Shown here: piece after piece, positions 1 to 12,849 of the stretch
How positions within the stretch are numbered: the stretch's first letter is position 1
Layout of the letters: every line of letters starts with the position of its first letter
Assembly: GCA_022605955.1 (NCBI GenBank)
Contig: JAKCOZ010000039.1
Coordinates: 6,133,501 to 6,197,500 of the forward strand
DNA from: Rallus limicola
Lineage: Eukaryota > Chordata > Aves > Gruiformes > Rallidae
Direction: 5' to 3'
DNA length: 64,000 nucleotides
Notes under the pieces: model-generated
What the model was told of the DNA's origin: nothing
What the model saw: the letters and a program-made list of their open reading frames with translations, nothing else
The model's database searches: none
Made by a program: the position numbers and the translations under genes

Positions 1-3000
1 GATGGTAAGAAAAAAAATCCCCTGTAACCTTATTTTGAAGATTATCTGACTGAAGCAGGACAGCAGAAATAGCGTGCTTGTAATCAGTACTGTGTCAGTA
101 GTGCCAGTAAATATCTCTTGGAAATACCAGGAGTATTATGGGCCAGCCCTGGTAGGCAGCTAAGTACCACCCAGCCACTCACTCACTTCCTACCACAGTC
201 CTCAGTGGGGCAGAGGAAAAGGAAAGGAAGAGTGAAACCAAGAAAACTTGTGGGTAAAGATAAACATTTTTTAATAAGGAGAAATGGAAGAATGAAGGAA
301 AACAAAACAAAATGATGCAAAGGCAATGACTCACTACCTCCCACGGGTAGACCGATGCCTGGCAATTCCCAAGCAAAAGATAGCTAACCTTCCTAAATCC
401 CCTCCTCCCCCTTTTTACTGCTAAGCATGACATGGAGTACCTCTTCAGACAGCTCGGGTCACCTACCTGACTATGCCCCCTCACAAACTCTCACACATCT
501 CCAATCTTCTTCACTGAGGGGGCAGAGTGTTTCTCAAGAGGCAGCTGATGCTGCACAAACCCTACACAGCAATAGCTAAAACGTTCCTATGGCACCAGTG
601 TTGTTTTGGTCACAAATCTAAATCACAGTATCACAGGAGCTGCTATGAAGAAAGTTAACTCCATCCTGGCCAGACCCAGTACAAGCAGTCACAAGAGACT
701 GAAGATAAAAACTATCTATCCTGAAAAAGAAGGATCTGGATAATTGTAACCACTTAGCTTAACTTTCATTCCCAGAAATACATTGAAAACAAACTCTGAG
801 GCTGTAGGAGGATATAAAAAATAAATCCAACTAGCACAGATCTGTGAGCAGCACTATTTTCTTTTTCAGCTGGTTAGACTAGTCCTAGGGAAAAAGAAGA
901 AACTGTAAGCATGGTAGATCTTCATTTGGTAATGTTTTCAAACTTCATACAACACTGAAAGGATCAGGTTACAAAAACATTGTCTGGACAGTTGCACCAA
1001 TATGAAGGCACAACTGGTTAGAAAACTCTATTCCAGAACTGCTCATCAGCAGCACCCTGTCAAATCGAAAGAGGACTCAAGTGGGGTCTGAGGTTTTGTA
1101 CTGAATACCCAAGGTCAGATACTGTTCCATACTCACAACAATGACTTGGGTAATGCGGTGATGTGCTTATTAAATGCGCTGACAACACCAACCCGACCGG
1201 ACTGCAAGCTGTTCAGAGGCCCCCCCAAGCTTTACATCAACCTGACAAAATGGTTAAGAGGTCTGAAATAAGGAAAATGTGTTTGCTTTTCCTGAATTAC
1301 CAGGAACAGCAGGTAAGTAGGAAGCGTGGCTTGGCAACCAGTTCAGAGAATACAGTTTGGGCGTTATCACGTGCTGAGCAGGACTCTGTGCCCCACTGCT
1401 GTGAAAAACTTCTGGACGTATGGCATGTATAAAGCTGACATACTGTATGTACAGCAGATGAAGGGTGTCTACTGCTGCTGCAGCTGGAGCAGAGCATCCA
1501 TTTTAAGCATCGCACCTCAAGGCAAATCAGGTCAATTAGAGATATTCTGAAGAGAACAACAAAACCAAACACATGTGTCCAAACTTCATCTGTAAGGAGA
1601 CAATGAAAAAAATTGGGGCAGTTTGACATGCAGAAGACTAAACGGAGGCAAAATATATGAAAATTAGTTTAAAAAGACAAAATTGCCAAACAAGTTATTG
1701 TAATATTCACATGCCCAGAATGAAAATGAGCGTGAACAATATTCAGATTGAGCATACAAACAGGAGGGGAATCAACTTTTTAAAAAGGTAGACAATGGCA
1801 GGACAAGGGGGAATGGATTAAAGCTAAAGGAAGGAAGGTTCAGATTAGATACTAGGGGGAAGTTTTTTACAGAGAGAGTGGTGAGGTGCTGGAACAGGCT
1901 GCCCAGAGAGGTGGTGGATGCCCCATCCCTGGAGGTGTTCAAGGCCACGTTGGATGGGGCTCTGGGCACCCTTGTGTAGATCCAGGCCTGGAGGTTGGTG
2001 TCCCTGCCTGTGGCAGGGGGGTTGGAGCTCTATGATCCTTGGGGTCCCTTCCAACCCAGACCATTCTATGATTAGACTTCAGAAAGCTTTCCAATGGTCA
2101 GGGTGGCCTCACAGATGACCCCTAACAGATCATGCAGGGACACTTCTGGGAATCAAAGTTTTAAGCTAAGTGATTGACAATTCTCCTGCCTTGGGGCACA
2201 GGAATACACAAGACAAATTCTAGGTCCCTGTGAACTGTATTTCCTGTGTTTCTCAAATTACATGCAAGAAACATGGACACTATTGGTGTGAATAAGGCTC
2301 ATATATAACAGCTGCAGTGGATTCTTTCCCTTAACAGAAAGGATATTAAAATTGCCAAGGTAAGACTGATCTGAGGTTTACATATAGTTTAAAACTAAAC
2401 AACTGGATTGACTGCAAGGTGTTTTGGACAGATCTGTGTTCACGCTATTGGCACTCCAATCAAACTGAATGCAAACAAGCCTTACTCAAAAAGCACCGGC
2501 TTCAAGCTCCAGCTGGTATCATAAGGGCTGTCTTTGAATTAACACTTCCTTCCTTCTTCCCTCCCCCTACACACTCAGGGAAAGCACAGTTCATTTTCCC
2601 AGTGCCTGTTTTTAAAAGTACAGGCTGATTTTTAATGCTAAAATACAGGCAAGCCTGAAGTGCACTCTGAGCTCTGCATGAGTGAAGCCATCCATATCAG
2701 TAAAGCATAATGCTTTCAAATTTCATTTGCTTTCATCTGCCTTGCATTACACATTTTGAAAACAAATAAAGAAATGGGATGCTGAAAGGCTCCTCTTGAT
2801 AAAGCAGTGTTGGAGTAAGTGCTGCACACTTGATTTGAAGAGCAGAATATAGCACAAGGAGCTTTACCCTTGCTTGGGCAAACGTAGTGCATGTTAAAAG
2901 CAAACTAAGGTAGACAAATAGCTACAAATATTGCTGGATAAAATGCACTATTAAAAACCCACATTTCATAGCTACAGTGTTTTATGTGGTCATATACATG

Positions 3001-3289
3001 CACCAAAAAACATCGCTAGAATAGGCTAACTGAAAAACATGCATGTAACAGCATACAAAACAATATAGTGCTTTAGTATTCACACTCCTTTTGTAATATA
3101 CTTACCAATATTTTAATATTTCAGAGCCAAAATTTAAAAAATACAATGACAACGTATAACACTCTCCACTGTTCACAAGTTCAAGGATGCAATTGGAAAG
3201 ATGCATGTGCTTGGTATTTGAGATATGACCATCAGCAGTAAATCTGACATACCTTCCAAGTTTAAAGTTGTACATTTTTGCTGACTAAC
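1..3289 (-). other. SPRYD7 intron 2 (partial), containing one CR1 fragment
   Basis: The sequence starts just after the exon 2 donor and continues to the window edge. No reverse-complement match to the expected next SPRYD7 exon (residues beginning around IWGIGVATQ) was found by eye. Apart from the CR1 copy at about 1.79-2.07 kb, I see only unremarkable AT-rich intronic sequence. The short ORFs here look like noise. Confidence 0.7.
1790..2074 (+). mobile_element. CR1 LINE, 3' end fragment
   Basis: The stretch shows the conserved CR1 3' region: GGAACAGGCTGCCCAGAGAG, then a 'gtggtggatgccccatccctgg' type segment, a 'gtgttcaaggcc' block, and the terminal TTGGGGTCCCTTCCAACCCA followed by CATTCTATGATT. 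The plus orientation is set by the 3' tail at about 2062-2073. It is strongly 5'-truncated, as most avian CR1 copies are, and has no coding capacity. It sits inside SPRYD7 intron 2, antisense to the gene. Boundaries are approximate. Confidence 0.9.
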
Positions 3290-3406
3290 CTGTGGACTGG
3301 ATTTTAAACTCAAAATAGCTCTTGTTCTGATGTAAAGGTGCGTTGGCTAAGCAGCCTCCTGTGCCACATATTCTTCTGCCGTTTTTAACAATGACAACAT
3401 CTGTGC
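3290..3406 (-). CDS. SPRYD7: SPRYD7 coding exon 2 (start of SPRY domain; gene continues off the left edge)
   Basis: Reading the minus strand, a TTCTTCTTGCAG acceptor (AG at 3407-3408) precedes a 117-base exon. It completes the split Gly and encodes TDVVIVKNGRRICGTGG, followed by CLANAPLHQNKSYFEFKIQST, ending in the first base of another Gly codon. The donor is CACAG|GTTAGT. This is the opening of the SPRY fold as known in SPRYD7, where SYFEFKIQSTG is a conserved strand. The remaining coding exons (about 120 residues in the family) are not visible between 1 and 3289, so they should lie to the left of this window. The gene is therefore partial here only because of the window boundary. I saw no damage. 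Confidence 0.93.
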
Positions 3407-4733
3407 CTGCAAGAAGAAAAAAAAACCCCAACATTGCAAAAGCTCTAAACATTTCTAGAAGTCAGAAAGCAGCCCTTAGAAGTACTAAACATTTCTGCCC
3501 CAAGTAAGAATTTCATTAGTCTGTCAGAACTATGACAACGGGCCACACTTTGAAGTAAGAAAAGGAAGACTGTTTACAGGCTAGGTCATCTTTCAACAGG
3601 CGTTTACTTATTTAAAATCTATACGCTGCTCTAATTTCACCTCCCAGGCACCCTGCTGATTACAACCTGTGCTCAGCCACATCAGAAGAATAACTTTCAA
3701 TTTAGTCAGAAAGGGTTCACTGTGAGACCAAAGCCCTGTACCCCATCTCTATACACCGAAGAAAAAAATTCTGCAAAGAGAAGGAAAGGCAAATCAGGTA
3801 GAAATGTTTTGAGGGAATTGTAAAGTGTTTAATTACTCTCTGAAAAAAACCCTTTTATTAGAAACAGGCCTGCCAAGACAGAGAGAAAAAATCTTAAGTT
3901 TTCCTTCTCCAGTGGAAGACTTCATCTTTAGGCACTGTTGTCACGATCAAGAACATAGAAGACAGCTGAGGTCCACTGATACAACTGAATAAAAGCAGGC
4001 TAATAATTGCGCTTGAGCACTGGACCATGGATTGGACACACTGCTTTCCTCCTAGCTCTTTCCCTTCTCTTCACTTCTTAACAAAGCCCAGGTATGGTTT
4101 TATGGACAGCTCATCCTAAGGAGTGGCATGGACCATCCAAGAGCAGTATGAACAAGGTTCCGTATGGCTTGGCTCCTTTTGTGTCTTCACTGCCATAGCT
4201 CACCCTCCTCTGCTCCAAATCATCGTCCCTTGCCCAACCTGACCAAAAGGTCTTCAGCCCCCACCGGGCAGCCTTCCCCCCCACCCCCCAGACATTCCCT
4301 CTGAGACTGGGGCACTCCCCCATTCTCATTCTGATAAGTTTCAACTGAATTTAAACCAAAGTGCGGGTTCTTTTTTCTTTTTTTCCCCAGAGAACAGCCA
4401 AATCCTTCTAACGAGGTGGCCAGAACCCTACTCACCCAGCGCACCTCACTGAGGCGACACGGTAAGCTTTAAGGTCAAGTGCAAGTTCCCCCTTGGGTCA
4501 GCACGGCTACACGGTACTAAAACCACCCGACACCGCCCACCTGCTCCCCGTTCAAGCTTCCCGGAGACGCGTAACGCCGGCAACCGGTCCCCCTCACGGA
4601 TTACCCCCTGCCGCGCCCCACCGGGGACGCGCCCGCCCCACCGGGGACGCGCCCGCCCCACCGTCCCTGGCCCCGGCTCCGGCCCGCCACGGGCTGCTTG
4701 CTACGGGAGAAGACCCGGGCCCGCCCCGCTTAC
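3407..4733 (-). other. SPRYD7 intron 1
   Basis: This is the 1.3 kb between the two SPRYD7 coding exons, bounded by GTAAGC (exon 1 side) and TTGCAG (exon 2 side) on the minus strand. It contains C-rich and polypurine stretches but no repeat or exon I can recognise. Its right end runs into the promoter CpG island. Confidence 0.85.
4621..4660. repeat. Perfect 20-bp tandem duplication in the SPRYD7 CpG island
   Basis: CCGGGGACGCGCCCGCCCCA occurs twice back to back (4621-4640 and 4641-4660), with a partial third unit beginning just before. The unit is CpG- and GC-box-like. It lies at the intron side of the first exon and could vary in copy number between individuals. Confidence 0.95.
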
Positions 4734-4839
4734 CCATACGCTGCGTGTCGAGATGCACCGCCGGCATCTCCTTCAGAGGGATGTGACCGGCGCCGCCATC
4801 CCTGCACCAGGAGAAGCAGCAGAACACGGAGGCGGCCAT
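4734..4839 (-). CDS. SPRYD7: SPRYD7 coding exon 1 (SPRY domain-containing protein 7, N-terminus)
   Basis: The start codon is the reverse complement of CAT at 4837-4839. The exon encodes 35 residues beginning MAASVFCCFSWCRDGG and containing GHIPLKEMP, plus the first base of a split Gly codon. This closely matches the N-terminus I know for vertebrate SPRYD7 (also called C13orf1 or CLLD6). The donor is ATG-G|GTAAGC, with the intron GT at 4732-4733. It joins exon 2 in frame as Gly-Thr-Asp-Val-Val. The family is a small protein of about 196 residues, essentially one SPRY domain, and its molecular role is poorly known. The exon lies in a CpG island, and its neighbour TRIM13 is transcribed the opposite way, as in human 13q14. 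Longer minus-strand ORFs over the same bases look like GC-rich extensions. Confidence in identity is high. Confidence 0.93.
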
Positions 4840-5412
4840 GACTGGCCGAGCCCCACCACACCGCGCAGACGCAGCAGCGGCCAACGGGGCAGGAGGGGAG
4901 CAAAGGCGTGCGCAGCGCCCTCTGGCGGGCGGGAGGTGGCGCCGCGCGGCGGAGCGGGTAGGAGTCCCCTCCCCGCTGCGCGCCCCGGTCCGGCATGGCG
5001 GGAGGCGGCGGGATACAGCGGGCAGCGCTTTCTCGGCGGTATCTTGGCCCGGGCAGTCTTGTGACATGAGCACCGTTTAAAACAAACAAACCCAACATTA
5101 TACCCTCATCTTTCCTCAGGAAGTTAAAATTCAAATTGAAACGACAGCAGCCAGAAACCTGCTCCTGCCCCTCCAGGGCTGAGCGAGGGGGACTGACTGT
5201 GGCGGTGCCTTGAGGCAGCCGCCCGCAGCCCCAGAGCACGGCCACCTGAAGGACAATTTTAATATCTCTATAAAAGAGGACATGGCGTCCTGGGCAGACG
5301 GCAGGTACCACGTCAGTGAATTTCACAGTGCTGGGCCATGTGGGAAGGGACTCCGTGGAAATTTACTGGTCAGTTATTCCTGGCTCCAAGTGACAAGAAC
5401 CACATTTACCTT

Positions 5413-5414
<2 letters not shown>

Positions 5415-5455
<41 letters not shown>
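5415..5455. repeat. Poly(T) tract, 41 bases
   Basis: There are 41 uninterrupted T residues between CTTCC and CCTCTTC, about 0.4 kb upstream of the SPRYD7 CpG island. It is flanked by pyrimidine-rich sequence and has no visible retrocopy or target-site duplication, so it is most simply a homopolymer microsatellite. Confidence 0.97.
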
Positions 5456-8400
5456 CCTCTTCTTTTAAAACTTAATTCTTGGAAAAGCCAGAGAGACAGT
5501 ACACCTTGAAGAAAAGGGTTCACACAGCCGGGACTGGCGGGTCCAGCCTCCTCTCCTGCCCAGGTTTTCTCTACTTGCCTCCACTGCATTTGCTCCCTAT
5601 GCGTTGCCCTTTCTCCTCAGCTTCCAGACCTGTCCAGCTAGTGAGTCTTGGAGCTTTTTTTCCCCCCCCTTCTGGAGTACTTTTTCATTTATTCAAAACC
5701 TTTGGTAGTGTTTACAGTCAAACTCAACTGCGAAGACTGCTCCAGTGAAAAGCCAGCCATGCATGCTATCATTGCAGTTATTATTTTATTGCAAAGCATG
5801 CTTGGGACCGGCTTTGTGTCCCTTTCATAGAAGCAGAACACCACATCACTTAAAAAGCTGTAGCTTGACATACGGCCTTGGGTTACACAAGTGTTTCTTC
5901 AGCAAAAATCTTAGAGCTGTCTCTATAGCACGCAGCATCCAGAACAGGGGCTCAAACAAATACAGTAAATAGTGATAACATGGCTATAGAAGTCCACCTG
6001 TACCTAATTCATAGTTTTATTTATCTACAGAAAAATATTCAATAAATGTTGTGCCATGAACTTCTCATCTAGAATGTTTTGCAGACAGCAGATCATTTAA
6101 ATACTTGTATTTAGAGGCTTATTTATCTCCAAACCAATTTGGGATGAAATTATTATTCTCATGATTTTCAGCTGGTGTCTTATTTTGCCGCATTTCACCT
6201 AGAAAGCTCAGCATTTTATTACAGTATATATAATATGATGCAACTAATGTAACCCATATGGTACAAAGTTATCTGTTGGGGTGGGGGTGTGTGTGAGCGG
6301 ATATTCAAACCCCCTTGTTAAAAAAAAAATCTTCATAGCAAGAAATATCTTATTGGTCTGGATGGACTGTATCAGTCACACTTACCCCTTTACTTGAAAC
6401 ATGAGGTGAAACGCTGTCTTTCTCAAAATTGTGCCTAAAACCAATCTGATTTTAAGAGCAGCTTTAAAATATGCTTCCTTTCTTTTATTGGACTTACTGT
6501 TACAGCCCATAAACATTTGGGGTCAAGATCTTACTTCCTTAAAATATGCCAAATGGGATTAGTCCTAAACTTCTAAAAAGTAAGTATTAGGTGGAAACTG
6601 ATGTTTATTTTTTTCGTATGGGGGGCATTGTGATTCTCATTGGTAGCTTCATGTTCACATGATCAGTACCATTTTAGTCACTGCGGGATTTTTATTGTCT
6701 GTCACACACTGTGGGTTTGTTACAGTAAATGCTAAATGACAAATCTTAATATATTAAAAATGTCCCAGTAAGTCCTTTCTTCCCCAGAGTGAGCACTGGG
6801 AAAACAAATGGCTCTCGCCACATGAAGTCAGCATTGCCAAATCAGTTGGACTCAAGGGGATGAGGCTTTGGGGAGCAGTAACTGGCAGTGTCTCACTGCC
6901 AGTTTCCTGCTCCACTGCTTTCTTAACTTGAGAGGCTGGTTTTACAGGCCAACAGACTGCCGGACTTGTGGGGTAAAGTGCATGCCACTGCTCAGAAAAG
7001 TTGCCAGTGCTATTGTGGGGTGTGTTTACTACAGTGTCTATGTTCTCAGAGGGCAGGTAGCGGCAGGGGACCACGGTCTGTGCAATTCTCATTCCTGCAC
7101 CCTTCTGGTCTCCCCCAGGTGTGGAGGCTACTGAACACTGTGGAAATGGCTGGTGACAGCTGGGTGACACAATGACTTGTGCAGGAGCAGCAGCAAAGAT
7201 GTACCCATGCCCTGAGTGAAGACTCTGGTGCTGGACAAAATCAAACTGATAACACCCTTGATCCAGAGGAAGTAAGGTAAAAGTCAGCTGGTAAGAAGCA
7301 CAGCTTGGAGGACGAGGTGAGTAATTCCTGCAAGATAGTACTGTGTTTGTAAATATGTTTGTCAGCCTGTTTAGAGCATATCTGAACACCAGAATTTTTA
7401 CAGTGCACACAGAGCTGCCCTGAGGAAATGAAGATCTGGAGTCCAATATTCAGAAATATTATTGTGCTTGTTAATGAAGGGTTAATTCAGCTTCTGCCTT
7501 TCTTGAATGTGCATTTCTTTCACTGGGGAGGCCAAGTATTTAGGACCCTCCTACACTGGAAGCAAAATTATGCTCAGCATGCCTAAACATGTTTGTTACT
7601 CGCAGGGTTTTAACTTTATTTCCTTGAACAGTACCAGCAGAGACATTTTGTCTGAGAACCATGTTAGAAGAACAGGAAAACGACCGGTCCCATATTTGGA
7701 GGTCCTGCTGAACACAAACAATGGTCATTGGGGTTTTTTTTGTTCTCTAGCTCAAGAGCTTCATTCACAAAATACAACTGTCTCTCATTTGCCCTGCAAA
7801 GTAGATCTACTGGCTGCAGGCAAGTATGTTACAGAAAGGATCACTGATAGTGCCAGATTCGCAGAAGAGAAAAGGAAACTCTCCCATTGTTACAGCATGT
7901 AATACAACATGACTAATCAGTTCTCAGAAAAATAACTCCTCTTCATCCTGCTAGTAAAAAAAGCTGGAAGTTGCTTCTCTGATGCCACAAGCATTGTGGA
8001 GGTATTTACACCTGTGAAAACCAGTAAAAAAAAAAAAAAAAGTAGGTATTAAATATGCTGGAATGGATTTAGTAACGTCTCCGTGCAACTTGAACAGAAG
8101 TAAATGATGGTGCAGGACTGGAAAATCAAGGTTTGTTTATTGAAAGCAGTCCTTCCACTCCCAGGGTCAGGCCTGTGGTTTGGAAGATGATACAGACAAG
8201 GTCTCAGATGAAAAACAGGTTGTGCCTGTACTTTTGAAATCTTCATTATAAAGTGTTCTTGTGATGATTAGCATTCTGTAGGATGTCTTCTGTTTTATAC
8301 AGTTAATCTGACACTTGCCAAGCCATAGAAGAAATCGCATATGAAAATGAATTTTCTTCTTCATTGTTCTATTTACTTTGGAGGTCACTTCTCCTTTCCT

Positions 8401-8956
8401 CATTATGCATTACAAGCAAAACCCACAAGAGCCGAGCTTTGATCTATAGGCAATCACAAACCTCATTAAACCGACAGGCACGCTGGCTGTGCTTCGTTCA
8501 GTTCTTTTATGGCATTAAGATAACTACAGCCCAGAAACCACTGCCCACGGCACAGGGCTACATGGCTGAGCCCTACGATGAGCTAACCCGTATAAGCAAG
8601 CACTAATTTGGGGAAAGTCAGAGAGATTTCTCTAGGGACTGCTTGCAAACGCGGCAGCAAGAGCACAGATTGGTTGCAGCTGTGTTTGCCTGTGTGCATG
8701 TCCGGGACCGGAAACACCACGCGAGAGCCAGCAGACAGTGGGAGAAGCAGTGGTGCATGGCCCTGAGAAAAAGCCAAGGGACAGCTTCTTCTGGGCAGGC
8801 ATCCTGGCTAGAGCAGCAAACTTGGACTGCTGCACAGTGCTCCCTCCCATTTGCTTCCTCTGTGTGCAAGGAAATGGGACGTGGCTGTACATTCTTTGTA
8901 AATAAATAGGGTTACGCGAAGGAGATAACTGAATTAATCATCGATCACCCCCCTTT

Positions 8957-8977
8957 CCCCCCCCCCCCCCCCCCCCC
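8957..8977. repeat. Poly(C) tract, 21 bases
   Basis: A run of C follows CCCCCCTTT and ends at GCCCTGCC. Runs of this length are prone to slippage and sequencing error, so the exact length is uncertain. Confidence 0.95.
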
Positions 8978-11900
8978 GCCCTGCCTCCGCCTCACAGGAA
9001 AATCTGGCAAAGTGTTAAATACTAGTTAACTGTGTGGGTCAAAGTTCTGTGTGTAAAACTGCACAACTTTGCAGTGCTGCTAAAATAGTCACCAGAGACC
9101 CAGCATATATCAAGGCAGTCTCTGAAATTCAGACCAGCGGTTGATCATTTCAATTGCTGATGATCCTTCATGGATTTTTAACGCCTGGTATTTCTACAAT
9201 GCATATTAAAAGTAGCTTTTATGGAACAATAACAAGAAGCTGCTTTCTCTGATCCCTCGTTTGGAGTGTTTAATACAGTCCAGATGTATCTGTTGAAAAG
9301 AAATGTAGTCTGCTGTGATATAGTTGTGAAACGTTTATAGATGAGGAAGGTGTTTGATACATGGAGCTGTTCTGAATAGTTCCTTTCTTTGTGTTATCTT
9401 ATGGCATCTTCTTACCAAGCTGCTATTGGCATCAAAGCTCTTGCAGATTTATTTCCATATTTAGGTCCCCACAGCAACTACATCGTACATCTCTGATTGT
9501 CTCTCTCCACTTGAGGGTATACTCACACCAGCACAGCTGAATAAAGCAACGTGCTTCAAGAAGTTGCTGTCCCGATGCCGGAGCGTACTCTGTGTGTGCT
9601 CTGACTCCTCTGCAATGGGACGTGAAGATTAAACCTCCTTCAGTGGGAAGTAAAAGGCAGGCTTGCAGCCAAGGATAAGACTGGAAAACACCCTCAACTC
9701 ACCTCTTTTCCTTGGTGTTTCACCCTAGGAAACAATTAAAATCTGACAGGTCTTTGGTAGCATGACTTCAGGGAAATCTTACTGATGGAGGAATACAAAC
9801 CTAGGAAGAAAAACCCCAAAAATCTGCTTTTAACTCCAGCTACATTTATCAATCAGTTTTGTGTGAGACATCTTCTCCAGAACAGCACGGGGGGTGCCTG
9901 GGGCCCAGAATGAGCAGCTGGTGTGGCCGAAGGGCAAGGCTGTGTTACTTTTGGCAGCAGTGTTGGCAATAGCTGTCTGGAAGCATTTGTGAAACTATGG
10001 CATGTGGGGGCACTTCTGGTTTATGCTGACGTTGTGTGCAGGCTGCCACCGACAGGCCCTCTCCCTGGCTCATCCTGGCACTGGTGTTTGTTCGGCTGTG
10101 GGATCAGCTCACTGCCAAAATTGATCCCACTGAAAACGTTGGGTTTTGGATGGTTGTTTTTTTTTTTACAAACTGGGTTTGCTTTCAGCTCTGTTGGCAA
10201 GCAGATCCAGCCGAACATGTGGCCACATGAATGCCGGAGCCAGCAGAGAGGAGGCATCAGGAAAGCATGACTAAGGGAAGGGAGAAGGATGGAATTATCT
10301 CTTTTGCCAGTAGCACAGTCTCAGCTTGGCTTAACCCCCTTGTGAATCTACCTGTCAGGGTAAAATTACCTGTTACAGCTTGAGTCACTTTAATTGCTTG
10401 CTTCCACAGAAAGGGGGAAATCTCTTTCCTCTTTACCTCACTCCTCTGATGTTAAGTCTGTCGATTGTCTAATCTTGCACTGAACAGGTTCAGGTCATTA
10501 AATCGGCAGAAAACTAACCCAGGCAAAGAAAAGGGAATAACGTTCTGCTGGCTTGGCAGGTTGAATCAGCTTGGTACAGCCTCTGCCAAGGGTGGCGAGA
10601 CGGTACAGACAGGCAGGGCAGTAGCAGTCAGCTCTGAGGTCGGTTACCGAACCAAAGCACACAGCTTCAGTCTCAGAAACCTGTCGTAATCCCTAGTAGA
10701 AGAGCCACAATCTGGGTTCTCTCTGGAGTTTAAAGATGGTAATGAGCACTATTCCTTTGTCTTACGACAAACACAGTGTTTGTCTCATAAAGCTGGAAGT
10801 TGCCACACTTTCAGAATTCCTTCCAAACCTCTGTATTTTCAGCCCTCCCATAGGTAAGTGACATTTATCCTGACACTTCACTTCAAGCTGGGCCTCTCCT
10901 CAGGGCCCAGATTTCCCTTGGGTTTTTTTCCACGTTAAATAGGGAAACATTGCCACAAATCTACTAATGCTCTTCTCCATCAGCCAGGACTTCTCTCTGA
11001 AGCTTTAACAAATGGCCTCTGATGCTGCTTCAGGAAGATGCTCTGTCCTCTCAGATATGGGAATGCAAGCTGATAACCACTGCTGAAAACTCTCTATAAG
11101 CAACAAGTTGTTAAAAAGAGTAGAGAAAGATGGACTTACTGTGCATGTAAATCAGTTGCATACAACTCAGACAGACAGAAGCAGTAAAATGCCCAAACTC
11201 TATTTGATCACGCTTGGGACAGCCATGGAACACTTAATCATGGTGCTTGCTGAGCACTGTCTCCATGCACCTAGCACAGAAACCCCGTGCTGTGTTTGCC
11301 CAGAAATTTAAGCTTTCATCTTTGACAGAAGAAAGGCCAGGCTAGGGGGGAACAAGAACATTTCCAGATGGTCCTTATGAAGAGGGGATATCCCAGGCGG
11401 GTGGGCGTCTGCCTTTGTGCCCATACAGCTCCTTCTTCCATTTATGAGGAGACAGAGTAGGACCATCCCAAAGAATTAACAGAGAATACAATGCACTCTA
11501 AAGCATATATCAGGACAAAAGCTCCATGAGAAATATATGAACCTATAGTGAGTGAGAAGTCTGAAATGCCATGTTGTTAATTTCTTTAATCATAAAATTC
11601 AAGAGAAGATTAGTAGAATCAGGAAATTCTCCATATAAAAATGGCCGTTGGGAAAGCATAGACAAGGGGTACTTGGAAAACATAAGTGTGTGAGCACTGG
11701 GATATCACGTGAATGCAGTTTGGGTAGCTGAGGAATGGATTAAGCCATCACTTTTCAGAAACTACCTGGAATGACTTGCTTTTAATATACAGAAAAGAAG
11801 ATACCAGACAATTAAGAAAAAACAAGCAGGCAGCTGAAGTGCACCTAAAGATCTTGGTTGCTTTTGTGCAGCAACTCTACCTTCTGGGACCATTCTCCAG

Positions 11901-12849
11901 TAGATAATGGATGAAATGCCCAAGTGTGTGAGCACTCCGAAGGGAATTTTCAAAAATACTTGTCCTCGGTCAAAGTGTGCCTGTTGAGGAACAGCGGAGA
12001 GGGCGAGCCAGCTGAGATGGAGAAGGAGGGAAGGCAAGGAAGATGAGAGCTCTTCCACTTCTGGCTGCAGTAAATTGGAGAACCACAGCCTCTGCCTGTT
12101 ATTGAATGGCTTTTAAAATCCATGCATCTAGACAATTGGAAGATGTCAGGTGCCTCATGTGAGGGAGCTTCATTTGATAGAAACACAGTCTGGCCTCTGA
12201 GGTTTTACTTGTGTGGGTAGTCCTGAATGTGAACAGTCTCCTCTGTGCCGACGAGTGACGTGACTGCGGTGGGTGAGTGAGAGGTAGGGGAGCGACTGGG
12301 ATGCGGGAGGCAGAGTACGTGCCTTTTGGAACAGCTTTTGATGTAGTGCTTCACAAAACCTAACTCGAAGTTCAGCATGGCTTCAATGTGAGGTTGACTG
12401 CGAACTTACAGAAGGGCTGCAAAAAAGATACAAACCTCAAAGGCTCTCACCAATCCCTGCACTTCCAGCCGCCGTTTCACAGTCTTGTAACTAGAGGGTC
12501 CTCCCAGGTGGACACGGGATCCCTCCTGCTCTGTCTCCCTGGACTAGTTGGTGTACTGCTGGAGACCTGCATAGGTTTGACAGGCAGGCCACGTTACTCT
12601 CCAACAGATTCAGCAGTAGGAAATGGTATGGCCAGTGCATTAAACAGGAATGCACCTCCATCCTTTTACAAAGCATGCAAGGACATTCAGCTAAAATTAT
12701 GGGGTTTTTTTAATAAGTGCTTTCAGGATGTGGAAGCTGTTCGGTGGGACTGCCACCCAGCAGCACCCAGCAACGTGCGCCTGCGAGCTGAAGAGTTCAT
12801 AAACAACAGAAACCCGTAAATATCTCGGGGGAGGACCAGGCAAGCTGTT

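Larger units (their letters stand above)
4540..5060 (-). promoter_or_regulatory. CpG-island promoter of SPRYD7
   Basis: The stretch is dense in CG dinucleotides and GC boxes (for example CCCCGCCC-like and GGGCGGG motifs), unlike the AT-rich flanks. It contains the SPRYD7 start codon at 4839, so transcription should begin a little to its right (about 4850-5000) and run leftwards. No TATA box is evident, which fits a CpG-island housekeeping promoter. The exact start site cannot be read from sequence. Confidence 0.75.

Noticed and set aside
1..3289. Remaining SPRYD7 exons
   Set aside because: I searched the minus strand by eye for the next conserved SPRY segment and did not find it. It should lie left of the window.
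5415..5455. T41 run as the poly(A) tail of a minus-strand retrocopy
   Set aside because: The adjacent sequence shows no gene-derived body, polyadenylation signal at the right distance, or target-site duplication.
12320..12420. Possible LINE reverse-transcriptase scrap (TAFDVVLHKT-like reading near 12330-12370)
   Set aside because: It is only about ten residues long with stops close by and no other LINE landmarks, so too short to call.
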